Positions 5,777 through 5,934 of a stretch of 5,934 nucleotides of DNA are shown piece by piece. This stretch comes from JAERML01 sp035687895 (GTDB lineage Bacteria; Bacteroidota; Ignavibacteria; UBA10030; UBA6906), in the NCBI GenBank assembly GCA_035687895.1, contig DASRUE010000208.1, forward strand, positions 1 through 5,934. Direction: 5' to 3'. The notes below the pieces were generated by a model, which saw only the letters and a list, made by a program, of their open reading frames with translations, was not told the origin of the DNA and did not search any database. How positions within the stretch are numbered: position 1 is the stretch's first letter; every line of letters starts with the position of its first letter. The translations under genes were made by a program, and so were the position numbers.

Positions 5777-5934
5777 CTATTCCTCCAGGATGGCGGGAAG
5801 TTCTGCAATGGATCGCAACACCACGTCTGGTGAATACTCGAGGTCATCCAACGATGTGTCCTTGTCCTTCCCCGTCCTGATGAAAACGGTCTGTAACCCG
5901 GCTCCTGCTCCCCCTGCGATATCAGCCTTCAGAT
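5777..5934 (-). CDS. HAD-superfamily phosphatase, C-terminal part (gene continues past window)
   Basis: On the minus strand a frame is open from the window edge to the TAG at 5779-5777, giving 52 complete codons. The visible residues are LKADIAGGAGAGLQTVFIRTG (split here as LKADIAGG, AGAGLQTV and FIRTG), a short variable stretch, then SPDVVLRSIAELPAIL. This is the usual end of HAD phosphatases of the NagD/phosphoglycolate type: the Asp of motif IV in the DIAGG turn, the AG-TV strand, a TG loop, and the final P-D-V-V--SI-EL strand-helix. The nucleophile motif DxDxT and the Thr/Lys motifs would lie outside the window, so substrate and activity cannot be judged. It converges on the GroES-like gene with a single base between the stops. 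Confidence 0.78.
   Translation of the reverse strand, partial: LKADIAGGAGAGLQTVFIRTGKDKDTSLDDLEYSPDVVLRSIAELPAILEE

Overview
The window looks like a chromosomal segment of a diderm bacterium of the Bacteroidetes/Chlorobi/Ignavibacteria assemblage. The reasons are a PorV/UPF0164-like outer-membrane barrel start, a GroES-like protein with the long roof insert I associate with Bacteroidetes and relatives, weak Shine-Dalgarno sites at several genes, and about half GC by eye. No rRNA, tRNA, CRISPR array, insertion sequence or phage gene was seen. The exact lineage is an inference.

Layout. Bases 1-654 (+) hold the 3' part of an unrecognised aromatic- and arginine-rich protein. It is followed at once by a strong intrinsic terminator (666-713). 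Bases 774-4399 (+) hold a compact three-gene unit: a lipoprotein (774-1634), a 666-residue protein joining an outer-membrane beta-barrel to an Ig-like linker and a transglutaminase-like domain (1657-3657), and a secreted FecR-domain/helical-repeat protein (3680-4399). Both gaps are 22 bp. A hairpin plus T-run at 4422-4455 closes the unit. A convergent minus-strand gene (4473-5222) encodes a TPR protein that resembles eukaryotic RMDN (regulator of microtubule dynamics) proteins. It diverges from a GroES-like gene (5404-5775, +) across a 181-bp promoter region. The window ends in the 3' end of a minus-strand HAD-family phosphatase (5777 to the edge), which converges on the GroES-like gene with one base between the stop codons.

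How the genes may work together. All three products of the central operon carry export signals, and the unit has a candidate promoter in front and terminators on both sides. The simplest reading is a cell-envelope module: an OM-anchored lipoprotein, an OM barrel displaying a papain-like (Cys-His-acid) enzyme on its periplasmic side, and a periplasmic FecR/TPR partner. Its substrate cannot be read from the sequence. The right-hand genes look like housekeeping or stress functions and are probably unrelated to it. The best candidates for something little described are the barrel-transglutaminase/FecR/lipoprotein unit and the RMDN-like TPR protein.
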